Below, piece by piece: positions 17,474 to 28,337 of a stretch of DNA of 64,000 nt; positions within the stretch are counted from its first letter, which is position 1; every line of letters starts with the position of its first letter. This DNA is from Tessaracoccus antarcticus (lineage in GTDB: Bacteria > Actinomycetota > Actinomycetes > Propionibacteriales > Propionibacteriaceae). Under the pieces are notes generated by a model, which was not told the origin of the DNA, searched no databases, and worked only from the letters and a program-made list of their open reading frames with translations. The position numbers and the translations under genes are program-made. Where the stretch lies: the NCBI RefSeq assembly GCF_003688855.1, contig NZ_REFW01000005.1, positions 62,001 to 126,000 of the forward strand, read 5' to 3'.

Positions 17474-17892
17474 GCCTGCGAGTGCGCGTCGACACCTTCG
17501 ACCCGACCCCCCCGTATGAGCAACTTCGTCGACAACTCGAGGAGCTCATCAGCACGGGGGGACTCGTCGACGGACAGCGCCTGCCGTCGGTCCGCCAACT
17601 GGCCGCCGACCTGTCGCTGGCAGCCGGGACGGTGGCCCGCACCTACGCCGAACTCGAGAAGGGTGGCCTGGTGGTCTCGCGCCGGGGCGCAGGCACACGC
17701 GTCACGGCCCCGACGACACTGCTGAAAGGCGGGACGCGGGAGGAGCGCCTCATGCAGTTGGTGCATGAGGTGGTCGGCCACGCAGTCGCGCTCGGGATGT
17801 CCCCGGAGTCGCTGGCCGCCACGGTCGAGCAGGCCATGCATGCGCAGGAGCCGCAGCAAGGGACGAGTCGGCCCCCACAATCCGTCTCCTGA
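17470..17892 (+). CDS. GntR family regulator, YtrA type
   Basis: A 140-residue transcription factor. The winged helix is complete (PPYEQLRRQLEELISTGGL, LPSVRQLAADLSLAAGTVAR, GLVVSRRGAGTRV) and is followed only by a short helical segment, as in the YtrA subfamily, with no FadR or HutC ligand domain. It starts at GTG in a 4-base overlap with the membrane protein. Its last codons and stop lie inside the first copy of a dispersed repeat (CTCCTGAGTAG), so the repeat may have replaced the original C-terminus. Confidence 0.9.
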   Translation: MSLRVRVDTFDPTPPYEQLRRQLEELISTGGLVDGQRLPSVRQLAADLSLAAGTVARTYAELEKGGLVVSRRGAGTRVTAPTTLLKGGTREERLMQLVHEVVGHAVALGMSPESLAATVEQAMHAQEPQQGTSRPPQSVS

Positions 17893-17977
17893 GTAGACGC
17901 AGCGAGGAACGAGCAGCGCACGCCACTTCGTTTCCTGAGTGGCCCCGCGACGAACGAGGAGGGCGTATCCAAGGACC
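17885..17977. repeat. Two tandem copies of a REP-like CCTGAGT...CGAACGAG element
   Basis: Unit 1 (about 17885-17922) reads TCTCCTGAGTAGACGCAGCG then AGGAACGAG. Unit 2 (about 17928-17977) reads TTTCCTGAGTGGCCCCGCGA then CGAACGAGGAGGGCGTATCC. This GGTCC-TTCGATACGCC-CGTTCGTCGCGG-CCACTCAGGAAAC type of short palindromic element is scattered in actinobacterial genomes. CCCTTCGAAAC at 17994-18004 may be its other end. Confidence 0.55.
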
Positions 17978-18111
17978 TCCCCCACCTCACCAGCCCTTCG
18001 AAACACCGCCATTCGTCCCTCATGGCGACACGCAGGGAACAAAACTCAAGGTGTCGGACATCCTCGAACGGCCGGGCCGAGCCGCAATTGGGGCGGGTCC
18101 CCCGGAGTCAC

Positions 18112-18117
18112 TAGGAT
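18112..18117 (+). promoter_or_regulatory. Candidate -10 box (TAGGAT) for leaderless valS
   Basis: TAGGAT ends seven bases before the valS ATG, and there is no ribosome binding site in between, so the transcript probably starts at the ATG. The remainder of 17893-18124 holds the REP-like element and nothing else I recognise. Confidence 0.5.
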
Positions 18118-18124
18118 TCACCCC

Positions 18125-20680
18125 ATGAGTGAGCACCAGCCGACCGGCCTTCCTGACAAACCCGTCCTCGAGGGACTGGAGTCGAAGTGGAGCCGGGTGT
18201 GGCGCGACGAGAAGACCTACGCCTTCGAGCGCCCCGGCAGCCGCACTGACGTTTTCAGCATCGACACCCCTCCCCCGACGGTGTCCGGCTCGCTGCACGT
18301 CGGTCACGTCTTCAGCTACACCCACACCGACCTGGTGGCCCGCTACCAGCGCATGCAGGGCAAGCAGGTGTTCTACCCGATGGGCTGGGACGACAACGGC
18401 CTTCCCACGGAACGCCGGGTCCAGAACTTCTACGGCGTCCGCTGCGACCCGTCGATCCCCTACGACCCCGACTTCACGGCACCGGCCAAGCCCGACCCGA
18501 AGCGCCAGGTGCCCATCAGCCGCGCCAACTTCATCGAGTTGTGCCACGAGTTGACGGCCGTCGACGAGCAGGCGTTCGAGGACATGTGGCGCCAGCTCGG
18601 CCTGTCCGTGGACTGGGACACGTTGTACGCCACCATCTCCGACGAGTCGCAGAAGGTGGCCCAGAAGGCGTTCCTCCGCAACCACGCCCGCGGGGAGGCG
18701 TACCTCTCCTTTGCCCCGACGCTGTGGGACGTGACGTTCTCCACCGCCGTCGCGCAGGCTGAGCTGGAGGCCCGTGAGTACCCCGGTGCCTACCATCGGG
18801 TTGCCTTCCACGGTGCCGACGGGCAGCCCATCCACATCGAGACCACCAGGCCCGAGCTTCTGGTCAGCGTCTGCGCACTCATCGCCCACCCGGACGATGA
18901 GCGGTACCAGGGCCTCTTCGGCACCACCGTCACCTCCCCACTGTTCGGCGTCGAGATCCCCGTCATGGCGCACCCCGCCGCCGAGCCCGACAAGGGTGCA
19001 GGCATCGCCATGTGCTGCACGTTCGGCGACCTCACCGACGTCATGTGGTGGCGCGAGCTGAACCTGCCCACCCGCACCGTGATCGGCCGCGACGGCCGCT
19101 TCATCCGTGACATGCCTGAGTGGGTCACCAACACCGAGGCCTACGAGGCGCTGGCCGGCAAGACGGCGTTCTCGGCACGCGAGGCCACCGTCGCGATGCT
19201 GCGCGAATCGGGCGACCTCGACGGCGAGCCCAAGCCCACCACCCGCATGGCGAACTTCTACGAGAAGGGCGACAAGCCCCTCGAGATCGTCGCCACCCGC
19301 CAGTGGTACATCCGCAACGGCGGACGCGACGACGAGCTGAAGGCCACGTTCCTGGAGCGCGGCAAGGAGCTGGAATTCTCGCCCGAGTACATGCGCCACC
19401 GCTACGAGAACTGGGTGGGCGGCCTGGCGGGCGACTGGCTCATCTCCCGCCAGCGCTTCTTCGGTGTCCCGTTCCCGGTCTGGTACCCCCTGGACGCCGA
19501 CGGTGAACCCGATCACGACCGTCCGCTGATGGCCGACGAGGCGTCGCTGCCCGTCGACCCGGTGCGCCACCGCCCCGCCGGGTACAGCGAGGAGCAGCGG
19601 AACCAGCCGGGCGGCTTCATGGCCGACCCCGACATCATGGACACGTGGGCCACCTCGTCGCTGACCCCGCAGATCGCCTGCGGATGGGAGCGCGACGAGG
19701 AACTGTTCAACCTCACGTTCCCCATGGACATGGCTCCCCAGGCCCACGACATCATCCGCACCTGGCTGTTCAGCCGCGTGGTCCGTGCGCACTTCGAGAA
19801 CGGCTCGCTGCCGTGGAAGCGCGCCACCATCTCGGGTTTCGTGACAGACCCGGACCGCAAGAAGATGTCCAAGTCCAAGGGCAACGTGGTGGTCCCCACC
19901 GACATCCTCGACAAGTTCGGCTCCGACGCCGTCCGCTGGCGCGCCGCCATGGCCCGCCCCGGGCTGGACTCCCCCTTCGACGAGTCGCAGATGAAGGTGG
20001 GCCGACGCCTCGCCATGAAGCTGTTGAACGCCGCCAAGTTCGTGCTGTCGCTGGCCGCTGACGCCGGCGGCCTCGAGGCCGTCACCAACCCCGTCGACAA
20101 GGCGGTGCTGGCCGGCCTTGCCGACGTGGTGCGCGGCGCCACCGCGGCCTTCGACGCCTTCGACTACACCTCCGCACTGGAGAAGGCCGAGACGTTCTTC
20201 TGGTCGTTCTGCGACGACTACCTGGAGCTCGTCAAGGAGCGCGCCTACGGTGCACAGTCCTCAGAGGAGCAGGCGTCGGCGCTGGCCGCGTTGGCGCTGG
20301 CACTTGATGTCCAGCTGCGTCTGTTCGCCCCGTTCATGCCCTTCGTCACGGAAGAGGCCTGGCGCTGGACCCACGAGGGGTCCATCCACCGCGCCGCCTG
20401 GCCGAGTGTCGACGAACTGTCCGTCGACGGCGACGGCGCCCTCCTGGGGGATGTGGCAGCAGCACTCATCACCATCCGGGGGGCGAAGTCGAACGCCAAG
20501 GTCTCCATGAAGACCGAGGTGTCCACGGCAGCCTTCTCGGGACCGGCCGACGTGGTCGAACGCCTCAAGACCATCGAGGCTGACCTCCGATCGGTGGGAC
20601 GCCTCGTCGGTGACGTGACGTGGAGCACCAACGACCAGCCGCTCGCGGTGCAGGTCGAGCTGGTCGAACAGAGCGCCTGA
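18125..20680 (+). CDS. valS: Valyl-tRNA synthetase
   Basis: Class I synthetase, 851 residues. The HIGH box is [10 protein letters not shown] (about residue 55) and the KMSKS loop is [11 protein letters not shown] (about residue 580). The editing (CP1) insertion carries [31 protein letters not shown] is typical of the shorter ValRS form common in Actinobacteria and Archaea, which lacks the C-terminal coiled-coil arm. The ATG at 18125 starts the family-typical N-terminus; upstream in-frame sequence runs through the repeat region. Confidence 0.96.
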   Translation: MSEHQPTGLPDKPVLEGLESKWSRVWRDEKTYAFERPGSRTDVFSIDTPPPTVSGSLHVGHVFSYTHTDLVARYQRMQGKQVFYPMGWDDNGLPTERRVQNFYGVRCDPSIPYDPDFTAPAKPDPKRQVPISRANFIELCHELTAVDEQAFEDMWRQLGLSVDWDTLYATISDESQKVAQKAFLRNHARGEAYLSFAPTLWDVTFSTAVAQAELEAREYPGAYHRVAFHGADGQPIHIETTRPELLVSVCALIAHPDDERYQGLFGTTVTSPLFGVEIPVMAHPAAEPDKGAGIAMCCTFGDLTDVMWWRELNLPTRTVIGRDGRFIRDMPEWVTNTEAYEALAGKTAFSAREATVAMLRESGDLDGEPKPTTRMANFYEKGDKPLEIVATRQWYIRNGGRDDELKATFLERGKELEFSPEYMRHRYENWVGGLAGDWLISRQRFFGVPFPVWYPLDADGEPDHDRPLMADEASLPVDPVRHRPAGYSEEQRNQPGGFMADPDIMDTWATSSLTPQIACGWERDEELFNLTFPMDMAPQAHDIIRTWLFSRVVRAHFENGSLPWKRATISGFVTDPDRKKMSKSKGNVVVPTDILDKFGSDAVRWRAAMARPGLDSPFDESQMKVGRRLAMKLLNAAKFVLSLAADAGGLEAVTNPVDKAVLAGLADVVRGATAAFDAFDYTSALEKAETFFWSFCDDYLELVKERAYGAQSSEEQASALAALALALDVQLRLFAPFMPFVTEEAWRWTHEGSIHRAAWPSVDELSVDGDGALLGDVAAALITIRGAKSNAKVSMKTEVSTAAFSGPADVVERLKTIEADLRSVGRLVGDVTWSTNDQPLAVQVELVEQSA

Positions 20681-20693
20681 TCAGCGACCTGCT

Positions 20694-21323
20694 GTGCTGA
20701 TCACCGACGTGGAGTGGCCCCGGCTGCCTCGCGAGTTCTTCCAGCACCCCGTGCGCGAACTCGCCCCCCGGCTGCTGGGCTGCCACATCGTGAGCGCTGA
20801 TGGCATCGTGGTGCGCATCACGGAGCTGGAGGCCTATGACGGTGAGGACGATCCCGGCTCGCACGCCTTCCGTGGTCTCACCCCACGCAACAAGACGATG
20901 TTCGGCGACGCCGGCCACCTGTACGTGTACCGCCACATGGGCCTGCATTCGTGCTGCAACATCGTGGCCTCCACGAAGGACCACGCCAACGGTTGCCTCG
21001 TGCGTGCCGGGGAGGTGGTGGCGGGTATCGAACTGGCCCGCGCCCGCCGCTCCGCTGCGGGCGTGACGAGACGCGACCGCGACCTGGCGCAGGGCCCCGG
21101 CCGGCTGACAGTCGTGCTGGGCATCAACTGGCTGGACGACGGCCTGGACCTCTGCGCACGTGACTCCCCCATCTGGGTGTCCGACCGCCTCAGCAAGCCC
21201 CTCGTCGCGACGGGCCCGCGCATTGGCCTGCGACCGGAGGCCACGGACCCCGAGCACCTGCAGCTGCGCTACAGGATCCCGGGGGACCCGACCGTCTCCG
21301 GCCCGGGCCCCCTGAACCGCTGA
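20694..21323 (+). CDS. DNA-3-methyladenine glycosylase (AAG/MPG type)
   Basis: Base-excision repair enzyme removing alkylated or deaminated purines; 209 residues. Diagnostic segments: APRLLGCHIV, the catalytic ITELEAYDGEDDPGSHAFRG (Glu before AY), TPRNKTMFGDAGHLYVYR, and the C-terminal LAQGPGRL-like motif. It starts at GTG 13 bases after valS and is probably cotranscribed with it. The family symbol is usually mpg/aag. Confidence 0.93.
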   Translation: MLITDVEWPRLPREFFQHPVRELAPRLLGCHIVSADGIVVRITELEAYDGEDDPGSHAFRGLTPRNKTMFGDAGHLYVYRHMGLHSCCNIVASTKDHANGCLVRAGEVVAGIELARARRSAAGVTRRDRDLAQGPGRLTVVLGINWLDDGLDLCARDSPIWVSDRLSKPLVATGPRIGLRPEATDPEHLQLRYRIPGDPTVSGPGPLNR

Positions 21324-21324
21324 C

Positions 21325-21450
21325 CCGGCGGATCTCGTGGAGCACACCGCCGAGCTCGTTCTTTCGAGGATCGCCCACCCCGAGCTTCCCGGACGACGTG
21401 TCCAGCTCAAGTCCACGTTCGTCCACCGTGAGTCGTGCGGGTGCAGCGTC
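21325..21450 (+). pseudogene. C-terminal remnant of a LacI-family regulator
   Basis: Directly after the glycosylase stop, one frame reads ADLVEHTAELVLSRI, then PELPGRRVQLKSTFVHRESC. This matches the last about 38 residues of LacI-type regulators (the usual ELLL.RI...P..V.LP..LVVRESC). No DNA-binding or core domain precedes it, and the frame continues afterwards into unrelated sequence until 21540. It looks like the tail of a deleted regulator gene that once stood before the kinase gene. Confidence 0.55.
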
Positions 21451-21529
21451 GCGTCCACGTCCCGACTGGGTGCGGTCGCCGGCTCGGCGCCCACGAACAG
21501 CCTCCGCGCAGGGGTGGAGGATGAGGATC

Positions 21530-22174
21530 ATGAAAAGTGAGGGACAACGAACGATCGTGGCGTCGACGGAGGAAGTGGTCGCCCGCGCGGTTGCGCTGAC
21601 GGATCTGGCCGGCCGGCAGGTCCTGGGGCTGGTCGGGGCCCCAGGATCAGGGAAGTCGACGATCGCCGACATGATCGCCATGGCAGTTGGTCCCACGGCC
21701 CAGGTGGTCGAAATGGACGGCTATCACCTGTCCAACGATCTGCTCACCCGGCTGGGAAGGCGCGACAGGAAGGGCGCCGCAGACACCTTTGACGCGGCTG
21801 GCTACGTCGATCTTCTCCGAAGGCTTCGGGATCCTGGGTCTGGAACCGTGTACGCGCCCGTCTTCGACCGTGAACGTGATCTGGCGATCGTCGGCGCGAC
21901 CGCGGTTGCGGAGTCCTGTCAACTGGTCATCACCACGGGCAACTACCTCCTGCTCGACGAGCCGCCGTGGTCTGGGGTGAGCAAACTTCTGGACCACGCC
22001 TGGTTCCTGGAGCCCGACGAAGAACGGCGGATGTCTCAGCTCGTCGCCCGTCATGAGCGGTACGGCAGGACCCCGGAAGAGGCCCGAGGTTGGGCGCTGT
22101 CCACGGATGAGCCGAACGCCGAACTCGTCCGGGGCAGCCGACACAACGCCGACCTGGTGATACGTCTGAGTTGA
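21530..22174 (+). CDS. P-loop nucleoside/carbohydrate kinase-like protein
   Basis: 214 residues with Walker A GAPGSGKST (about residue 35), a MDGYHLSND substrate segment as in uridine kinase/phosphoribulokinase/pantothenate kinase relatives, VYAPVFDRER, and an ITTGNYLLLDE Walker-B-like strand. A C-terminal lid contains Arg-rich helices (VARHERYGRT). Such proteins are often placed next to sugar regulators; here a LacI remnant lies upstream. The substrate is not known. ATG 21530 is preferred because GGAGG stands nine bases before it; ATG 21521 would leave no spacing. Confidence 0.85.
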   Translation: MKSEGQRTIVASTEEVVARAVALTDLAGRQVLGLVGAPGSGKSTIADMIAMAVGPTAQVVEMDGYHLSNDLLTRLGRRDRKGAADTFDAAGYVDLLRRLRDPGSGTVYAPVFDRERDLAIVGATAVAESCQLVITTGNYLLLDEPPWSGVSKLLDHAWFLEPDEERRMSQLVARHERYGRTPEEARGWALSTDEPNAELVRGSRHNADLVIRLS

Positions 22175-22323
22175 ACAGGGATCAGGATTCCGCCGATCAA
22201 CACATGACGCGTGCCCTTCGGCCATGCACAACCGCCCCCGCCTCCGCCAGCGATGGGGAGAGCGGGAGCCCGGAGGCACGCAGGGTGTATCTGATGGCGA
22301 GGGTGCGGCCGCCGACGGGATCC

Positions 22324-23592
22324 TCAGAGCCCGAGGCGGGCCAGGTACGGGTTGACGAAGCGACGTTGCGGGTCCAGGCGACTCACGAGATCCCGGTAGT
22401 CATCCCAGCGTGGGTAGCGTGCCGCGATCACGTTCGGTGCCATGGTGAACACCTTGCCCCAGTGCGGCCTGGCGCTCGCGGGCAGGGCTGCTTCCAGCCG
22501 TGGGAGGAGGCCGCGGACGGCTTCCTCGTCCGGCTTCCACGTGAAGTGGAGGGCAACCGTCGGCGACCCGTACGCCGGGGAGAGCCACAGATCATCCCCG
22601 GCCATGGTGCGAATCTCGCTGACGTGGAGCAGGGGCGCGATCTCGTGGGCGAAGCCGCGGACCGCCTCGATGGCCGCGACGGCGTCCTTGCGAGGCAGGA
22701 GGTACTCGGTCTGCAGTTCCTCCCCCACCGACGGTGTGAACGCCAGACGGAAGTGTGGGAGCCGGTCGAACCATGGACCGGGCACACCCTGCTGGCGCGT
22801 GCACGGCTCCGGATTGATGCCGGGAATGGGGTGGCGCTCCCCGTCAGCGGTGCGGACACCCGGCAGGGGCAGTCCCGCAGGGGTGGCTGACGTGCGGGTC
22901 TTGACCCAGACCTGGTCGATGGCGTCCCGGTCCTGCCAGGTGGTGAAGAAACTGACGCTGTTGCCGGCGGTCGTGACGGCGTCGAGGTCCTCCAGGACGT
23001 CGTCCCACCGGGCCCCTTCCCATACGCTCTGGGCAACCTCGTAGGTGGGCTCGACGTCGAGGTCGATCTGGGTGACGATCCCGAGTGCACCCAGTGCGAC
23101 GACGGCGCCATCGAAGTCGTCGTCACCGCGCGAGCGGTGGACCTGCTCACCGGCACCGGTGATCATCTGGAGGCCCGCGACCTGGGTGGCAAGTGAGCCG
23201 ATGCGGTCGCCGGAGCCGTGGGTGCCCGTCTGCACGGCCCCGCCCACGGAGATGTGCGGCAGCGACGCCAGGTTTGCCAGCGCCACACCCCAGCGCTCAA
23301 GCGTTGGTACGAGGTCGCCGTACCGCATCCCTGCAGGCACCCTGATGGTCTTCTCGTCGATGCGGAGCACCTCGGAGTTCCCGGCGATGGCGGCCAGGGA
23401 CACCAGCACCGCGTCGGTGTCGGCGAGGTCGTTGAAGGAGTGCCGGCTGCCCAGCACCCGCACCCGGGCCTCCGACGCCACCAGATCCACCAGTTCGTCG
23501 ACGCTGCCCGGCTCGACGAGCCGCGTGGCGCCGTAGGCGATGTTGCCCGCCCAGTTGCGCCCGACGGCACTTCCCTGCGTGGTGCTCTCCAT
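22324..23592 (-). CDS. FAD-linked alditol oxidase (AldO/xylitol oxidase family)
   Basis: 422-residue FAD-linked oxidase. It follows the Streptomyces coelicolor AldO pattern from memory: NWAGNIAYGA at the N-terminus, RVLGSRHSFND (flavinylation His), SLPHISVGGAVQTGTHGSG in the PCMH FAD domain, and C-terminal AHF/LHFTWKPDEE and PHWGKVFTM (sugar-alcohol oxidase domain). AldO oxidises xylitol, sorbitol and similar polyols at C1 to aldoses with release of H2O2. The usual GSGHSF is GSRHSF here. GGAGA precedes the ATG. It lies 39 bases after the tricorn gene on the same strand and may be cotranscribed. Confidence 0.9.
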   Translation of the reverse strand: MESTTQGSAVGRNWAGNIAYGATRLVEPGSVDELVDLVASEARVRVLGSRHSFNDLADTDAVLVSLAAIAGNSEVLRIDEKTIRVPAGMRYGDLVPTLERWGVALANLASLPHISVGGAVQTGTHGSGDRIGSLATQVAGLQMITGAGEQVHRSRGDDDFDGAVVALGALGIVTQIDLDVEPTYEVAQSVWEGARWDDVLEDLDAVTTAGNSVSFFTTWQDRDAIDQVWVKTRTSATPAGLPLPGVRTADGERHPIPGINPEPCTRQQGVPGPWFDRLPHFRLAFTPSVGEELQTEYLLPRKDAVAAIEAVRGFAHEIAPLLHVSEIRTMAGDDLWLSPAYGSPTVALHFTWKPDEEAVRGLLPRLEAALPASARPHWGKVFTMAPNVIAARYPRWDDYRDLVSRLDPQRRFVNPYLARLGL

Positions 23593-23631
23593 GGAGAAGT
23601 CTCCTTGTTCGTGGCGCGGACGCCCGTGTAC

Positions 23632-26600
23632 TCAGACGCGTGCCGGGGGGATCGCAGGCGGTGTTGCCGCCGGCTTGTCGGCGAGGCGCTGCAACGCCTG
23701 CGCGATGGCGACGTCCAGTTGCACGTCGCCGTCGGACTCCCAGTCCGCCGGGCCCACGGGCACGACGATGTCGGGGTCGGTGCCGTGGTTCTCGAGCCCG
23801 TAGCCCTGCAGGTCGAAGGCGTGGGCGTAGCGCGGCTGCGTCACCTCGGTGCCATCCACCAGGGAGAACCGGCCGTCGATGCCCACGACGCCACCCCAGC
23901 TGCGCTCCCCCACCACGGGGCCGAGCCCCAGGTTCTGGGCTGCACCGGTGACGATGTCACCGTCGGAGCCCGCGTAGGGGTTGGTGACGAACACCACGGG
24001 ACCTCGCAGGCCCTGTGTGGGGTAGGTGAACGGCTTGTCGAAGTGGCGGCCGAAGCCCCACCCGATGACCTTGCGTGCAAGCCGTTCGATGACCAGTTCC
24101 GAGGTGTGGCCACCTCCGTTGAAGCGCACGTCGGCGATCACGGCGTCGCAGCGCGTGGCGGCCTCGATGAGCCGGTGGAACTCGGCCCAGCCGTGCGCGG
24201 CCATGTCCGGCACGTGCACGTACCCGATCCGCCCACCGGACTTCTCGGTCACATAGGCGGCACGGCTGGCAACCCACTCGTGGTAATGGAGGCTTGCCTC
24301 ACTGTGGATGGGGACCACCGCCACGCGCCGCTTCATGCGGCCGCGGACGAGAGAGAGCTCCACCACCTTGTCCGCGGCACCCTGCAGCAGCACCCCGATG
24401 TCCGGCACCTCGGCCGTGGGGCGGCCGTCGATGGCCACGACGACGTCGCCCTCCTGTGCGCCGACTCCAGCGGCCCGCAGGGGCGAGCGTGCACTCGGGT
24501 CGGAGGATTCCCCCGGCAGGATGCGGGCAATGGTGACCTCACCCTTCGCGTTGCGGGCGAACTCCGCCCCCAACCATCCGGTGCCGGGGCCGTCGCCGTC
24601 GGCGGGCGGGAACACGTAGGCGTGGGACGTGTTGAGTTCTCCGACCGTCTCCCACAAAACGTCCACGAGGTCGTCGTGGCTGGCGAGTTCCTCCACCAGC
24701 GGGCGGTACCCGGCACAGACGGCGGCCCAGTCGATCCCGTCCATGTCCTCCCGCCAGTAGTGGTCGCGCATCAGGCGGGCGTTCTCGTCGAACATCTGCC
24801 GCCATTCGTCGCGGGGGTTGATGCGGCGACGCAGGCGGCTGAGGTCGACGCCGATGTGGGCGTCCTCGTCCTCACCGGGCTTGGACTCGGCGGACTGCAC
24901 GAACACGTCGTCACCGTTGCGCACCACCAGCTGCCTGCCGTCGCCGCTGACCTGGGCGCTGTCACAGGCGTCCACCACGACGGCGAGCTTGCGCTTGGTC
25001 ACGTCGTAGAACTCCACGGAGTCCTTGGCCTCGTCGCCCGGCACCTTCCCGGAGCCGAGTTCGCCCGTGTAGGCCGACATACGGCGCCACAGCACCCCGT
25101 TGCGGGTGGTATCCAGCCATGCATAACGGCCGGAGGGCACGGGCAGCGGCAGCATCCTGTCCTCGAACCCGTCCAGGTCCAGCACCACGGGGTCCGGCTT
25201 CGGCTCCTCGGGGGCTCCCTGCTTGGGCTCCTCCTCCTCGGCCTCACTGATGGCCCAGCCGTCAGCGGACGGCCCGAACGGTGCGGGATCCTCAGCGCGG
25301 ACGGGGACCACGAACGGCCGCACGGTGTTGGTGAACGACAGGTCGAAGGTGAGCTCGTCGTAGGTGGGGTCGATGGTGCGGCTGGACAGGAAGTACAGGT
25401 ACTTGCCGTCCTGGCTGAAGGACGGGGAGAAGTCGTTGAACTGGCCGCGGGTCAGCTGAAAGGCCTTGTCATCGGTCAGGTCGTGACCCACGAGCCGGCC
25501 CAGCATGCCCTCGTTCGCGACCGCTTCACGCCACACCAGGTAGCGGGAGTCCGGGGAGAACACCAGTCCGGTGGCCTCGCCCTCACTGGAGCGTCCCACC
25601 TTCCTGACGGTGTTCTTCGCGACGTCGACGACGTACACGGTGCCGTCGTGGCTCGCCACCGCCACGAGCGTGCCGTCGGTGTTGGGTGCCAGACCCAGCA
25701 CGCGTCCCAGCTTGCCCTGCGCGATCCGCCGGGCGTCGCCGTCGCCGTCCAACGCCATGGTCTCGAGGCAGTCGTCGCCCTCGGCGTCGCTGGCCCAGAT
25801 CCCACGCCCGGAGGTGCCCAGCACCTGGGGTTCGCGGATGCGCACGCCCGGCAGATCGCTGAGAGCGCGCGCCGGCCCGCTGCGATGCGTGAGGAACCAG
25901 GCGGATCCGCGCCAGTCCAGCAGCGACCCGTCGCCACCGTGGTCGGGGCCGACGGCCTCCAGCCGGTCGGTGGGCGCCAGCACCATCGGCTCGGGGTCCC
26001 CGAGTGCAGTGGTGACGTCGATACGGCGGGGGGTGGCGTCGAGTGAATCCATGATGAACAGCTGTCCGCGGGCGTGGTAGACCACGCGGGTGCCGTCGGT
26101 GGTGGCGTCGCGGACGTAGCCGTCCTCGAACGTGTGATGCGTGTGCTGGCGCAGGTCGGCGCCGGTGCCATCAACGGACCACACCTGTGCCTGTCCGTCC
26201 GGTGTGCCGGGCAGGGAGGCGCCGAGGTCGGAGGTGAACACCAGTCGGTCACCCACCCAGGAGGGCAGGGCGAGGCTGGCCTTCTCCGCAGGCAGCAGCC
26301 GTTCCCATGTCTGCCGCGCCGGGTCCGAGATCCACAGACGCACAGCCATGCCGCCGCGGTAGCGCTTCCACCGCTCGGGGCCCTGGAAGTTGGGTGATGC
26401 CACGACGACGCGACCGTCACCGTGGAGGGCGGCCGCCATGGCGGGCCCCCAGGGAAGTCGTTCGAGGTCACCGTCGAGGGAGACGGAGAAGAGGCTCGTC
26501 ATGGCCCGGTTGCCGTCGGCGTGGTCGGAGGCCAGAAGGATGTGGTCGGCGTCGAGCCAGCCGGACACCAGCATGCGGCGGGCGCCCACCCAGGTGAGCC

Positions 26601-26835
26601 GCCGTCGGCCACCGGCGAGGTCCACCACGTACAGGTCGAGGCCGCCGTGCACCCCACTGACGAACGCGACACGCTCTCCCTCCGGCGAGAACCGGGGGCT
26701 GCGCGGCGGGTAGCCGTCGGCCGTGAGTCTGTGCGCGCGTCCGCCCTCCGCGGGCGACAACCACAGGTCGTCGTCGGCGACGAAGACCACATGGTCCTCA
26801 TGGACGTGCGGGTACCTCAAATAGCCACGGCTCAT
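23632..26835 (-). CDS. Tricorn-type protease (S41 family)
   Basis: A 1067-residue cytosolic peptidase that trims peptides made by larger proteases. The N-terminal two thirds are beta-propellers ([36 protein letters not shown]). A C1 helical bundle, a PDZ domain ([10 protein letters not shown]) and the C2 catalytic domain follow. Catalytic candidates are Ser in NTSHAY (with its His), the nucleophile in [10 protein letters not shown] and Glu in [10 protein letters not shown], as in tricorn. ATG 26835 gives the family start; the longer in-frame ORF is not needed. TAGGTT seven bases upstream suggests a leaderless mRNA. Confidence 0.92.
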   Translation of the reverse strand: MSRGYLRYPHVHEDHVVFVADDDLWLSPAEGGRAHRLTADGYPPRSPRFSPEGERVAFVSGVHGGLDLYVVDLAGGRRRLTWVGARRMLVSGWLDADHILLASDHADGNRAMTSLFSVSLDGDLERLPWGPAMAAALHGDGRVVVASPNFQGPERWKRYRGGMAVRLWISDPARQTWERLLPAEKASLALPSWVGDRLVFTSDLGASLPGTPDGQAQVWSVDGTGADLRQHTHHTFEDGYVRDATTDGTRVVYHARGQLFIMDSLDATPRRIDVTTALGDPEPMVLAPTDRLEAVGPDHGGDGSLLDWRGSAWFLTHRSGPARALSDLPGVRIREPQVLGTSGRGIWASDAEGDDCLETMALDGDGDARRIAQGKLGRVLGLAPNTDGTLVAVASHDGTVYVVDVAKNTVRKVGRSSEGEATGLVFSPDSRYLVWREAVANEGMLGRLVGHDLTDDKAFQLTRGQFNDFSPSFSQDGKYLYFLSSRTIDPTYDELTFDLSFTNTVRPFVVPVRAEDPAPFGPSADGWAISEAEEEEPKQGAPEEPKPDPVVLDLDGFEDRMLPLPVPSGRYAWLDTTRNGVLWRRMSAYTGELGSGKVPGDEAKDSVEFYDVTKRKLAVVVDACDSAQVSGDGRQLVVRNGDDVFVQSAESKPGEDEDAHIGVDLSRLRRRINPRDEWRQMFDENARLMRDHYWREDMDGIDWAAVCAGYRPLVEELASHDDLVDVLWETVGELNTSHAYVFPPADGDGPGTGWLGAEFARNAKGEVTIARILPGESSDPSARSPLRAAGVGAQEGDVVVAIDGRPTAEVPDIGVLLQGAADKVVELSLVRGRMKRRVAVVPIHSEASLHYHEWVASRAAYVTEKSGGRIGYVHVPDMAAHGWAEFHRLIEAATRCDAVIADVRFNGGGHTSELVIERLARKVIGWGFGRHFDKPFTYPTQGLRGPVVFVTNPYAGSDGDIVTGAAQNLGLGPVVGERSWGGVVGIDGRFSLVDGTEVTQPRYAHAFDLQGYGLENHGTDPDIVVPVGPADWESDGDVQLDVAIAQALQRLADKPAATPPAIPPARV

Positions 26836-26842
26836 GGGGTCA

Positions 26843-26848
26843 AACCTA
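26843..26848 (-). promoter_or_regulatory. Candidate -10 box (TAGGTT) for the leaderless tricorn transcript
   Basis: On the minus strand TAGGTT is followed by seven bases and the ATG, with no ribosome binding site. Confidence 0.45.
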
Positions 26849-26890
26849 CCCAACGTGGCGAGGGGCATCCACCAGCGCAGAGACTCAGAA

Positions 26891-26935
26891 ACGCCCCGCA
26901 GGCTGCGAAGTCGCAGCCCTCGGGGCGTTTTCAGG
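26891..26935 (-). terminator. Terminator between clpX and the tricorn gene
   Basis: AAACGCCCCG and CGGGGCGTTTT flank an inner GGCTGCGA/TCGCAGCC stem. T-runs on both sides make it able to work in either direction. It starts about 10 bases after the clpX stop. Confidence 0.85.
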
Positions 26936-26944
26936 GAGTCTGTC

Positions 26945-28225
26945 TCAGGCGGAGAGTTCCCTGCGGCGGGCCAGCTTGGCACGCGGCACGAATTCCGGGC
27001 CTGTGTTGCCGAGTACCGCATCGCGGTTGATGATGACCTGCGCGACGTCCTCGCTGGAGGGCACCTCGAACATCACCTCGAGCAGCAGTTCCTCGAGGAT
27101 GGCCCGAAGCCCACGGGCTCCCGTGCCGCGCTCCAGGGCCTGGTCGGCGATGGCCTCCACAGCGTCGGGTGTGAAGTCGAGACGGACACCGTCGAGTTCG
27201 AACAACCGACAGAACTGCTTGGTGAGGGCGTTGCGGGGCTCGGTGAGGATCCGGACGAGGGACTCACGATCCAGCGGGGTGACGCTGGAGATCATGGGCA
27301 GACGGCCGATGAACTCGGGGATGAGACCGAACTTGTGCAGGTCCTGGGGACGCACCAGTGCGAACGGGTCCGTCACCTCCTGCTTGGTTTCGGAGCGTCT
27401 GCTGAACCCGAGCGGCTGCTTGCCGATGCGCGCGTTCACGATCTCCTCGAGGCCGGAGAACGCGCCTCCCACGATGAAGAGGATCTTGGTGGTGTCGATC
27501 TGCAGGAAGTCCTGGTGCGGGTGCTTGCGGCCGCCCTGCGGCGGCACGGAGGCGACGGTGCCCTCGAGGATCTTGAGCAGCGCCTGTTGCACCCCCTCGC
27601 CGGAGACGTCGCGGGTGATCGACGGGTTCTCGCTCTTGCGGGCGACCTTGTCGATCTCGTCGATGTAGATGATCCCGGTTTCGGCTTTCTTGATGTCGAA
27701 ATCGGCTGCCTGGATCAGTTTCAGCAGGATGTTCTCGACGTCCTCGCCGACGTAGCCCGCCTCGGTCAGGGCGGTGGCATCCGCCATGGCGAAGGGCACG
27801 TTCAGCATGCGCGCCAGCGTCTGCGCCAGGTACGTCTTGCCGCAGCCCGTGGGGCCGATGAGCAGGATGTTGGACTTGCCCACCTCCACCTGTTCGTGCT
27901 CCGAGGCGTGGCGCGGCGCCTCCGCGTCGGACTGGATGCGCTTGTAGTGGTTGTAGACCGCGACACTCAACGCCTTCTTGGCGGAGTCCTGTCCGATCAC
28001 GTAGGTGTCTAGGAAGTCGCGGATTTCGCGCGGCTTCGGCAGTTCCTCCGCAAGACCGATGTCGCTGGTCTCCGGGAACTCCTCCTCGATGATTTCGTTG
28101 CACAGCCCGATGCACTCGTCGCAGATGTAGACACCGGGGCCGGCGATGAGCTTCTTGACCTGCTTCTGGCTCTTGCCACAAAAGTTGCACTTGAACAGTT
28201 CACTGGACTCGCCTATGCGCGCCAT
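26945..28225 (-). CDS. clpX: ATP-dependent Clp protease ATP-binding subunit ClpX
   Basis: 426-residue AAA+ unfoldase that feeds ClpP. The N-terminal zinc-binding domain has C13, C16, C35 and C38 (CNFCGKS, YICDEC). Walker A is [11 protein letters not shown], Walker [10 protein letters not shown], and sensor and pore-loop segments are in place, with the C-terminal small AAA lid ([14 protein letters not shown]). GGGGGTGAGG precedes the ATG. It follows clpP2 with a 112-bp gap. Confidence 0.97.
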   Translation of the reverse strand: MARIGESSELFKCNFCGKSQKQVKKLIAGPGVYICDECIGLCNEIIEEEFPETSDIGLAEELPKPREIRDFLDTYVIGQDSAKKALSVAVYNHYKRIQSDAEAPRHASEHEQVEVGKSNILLIGPTGCGKTYLAQTLARMLNVPFAMADATALTEAGYVGEDVENILLKLIQAADFDIKKAETGIIYIDEIDKVARKSENPSITRDVSGEGVQQALLKILEGTVASVPPQGGRKHPHQDFLQIDTTKILFIVGGAFSGLEEIVNARIGKQPLGFSRRSETKQEVTDPFALVRPQDLHKFGLIPEFIGRLPMISSVTPLDRESLVRILTEPRNALTKQFCRLFELDGVRLDFTPDAVEAIADQALERGTGARGLRAILEELLLEVMFEVPSSEDVAQVIINRDAVLGNTGPEFVPRAKLARRRELSA

Positions 28226-28337
28226 GTCCTCACCCCCTGGTGTCTCGATGTCTGCCGTGGATACGTTGATCTCACCCTACCTGTCCGGGTGTCACCGCGA
28301 AGGGCAACACCCGGTTCAGGCATGGATGGTGAGGCTG

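Noticed and set aside
23218-26046. 942-codon plus-strand frame opposite the oxidase and tricorn genes
   Set aside because: Spans two well-supported minus-strand genes; composition is typical of antisense frames in high-GC DNA.
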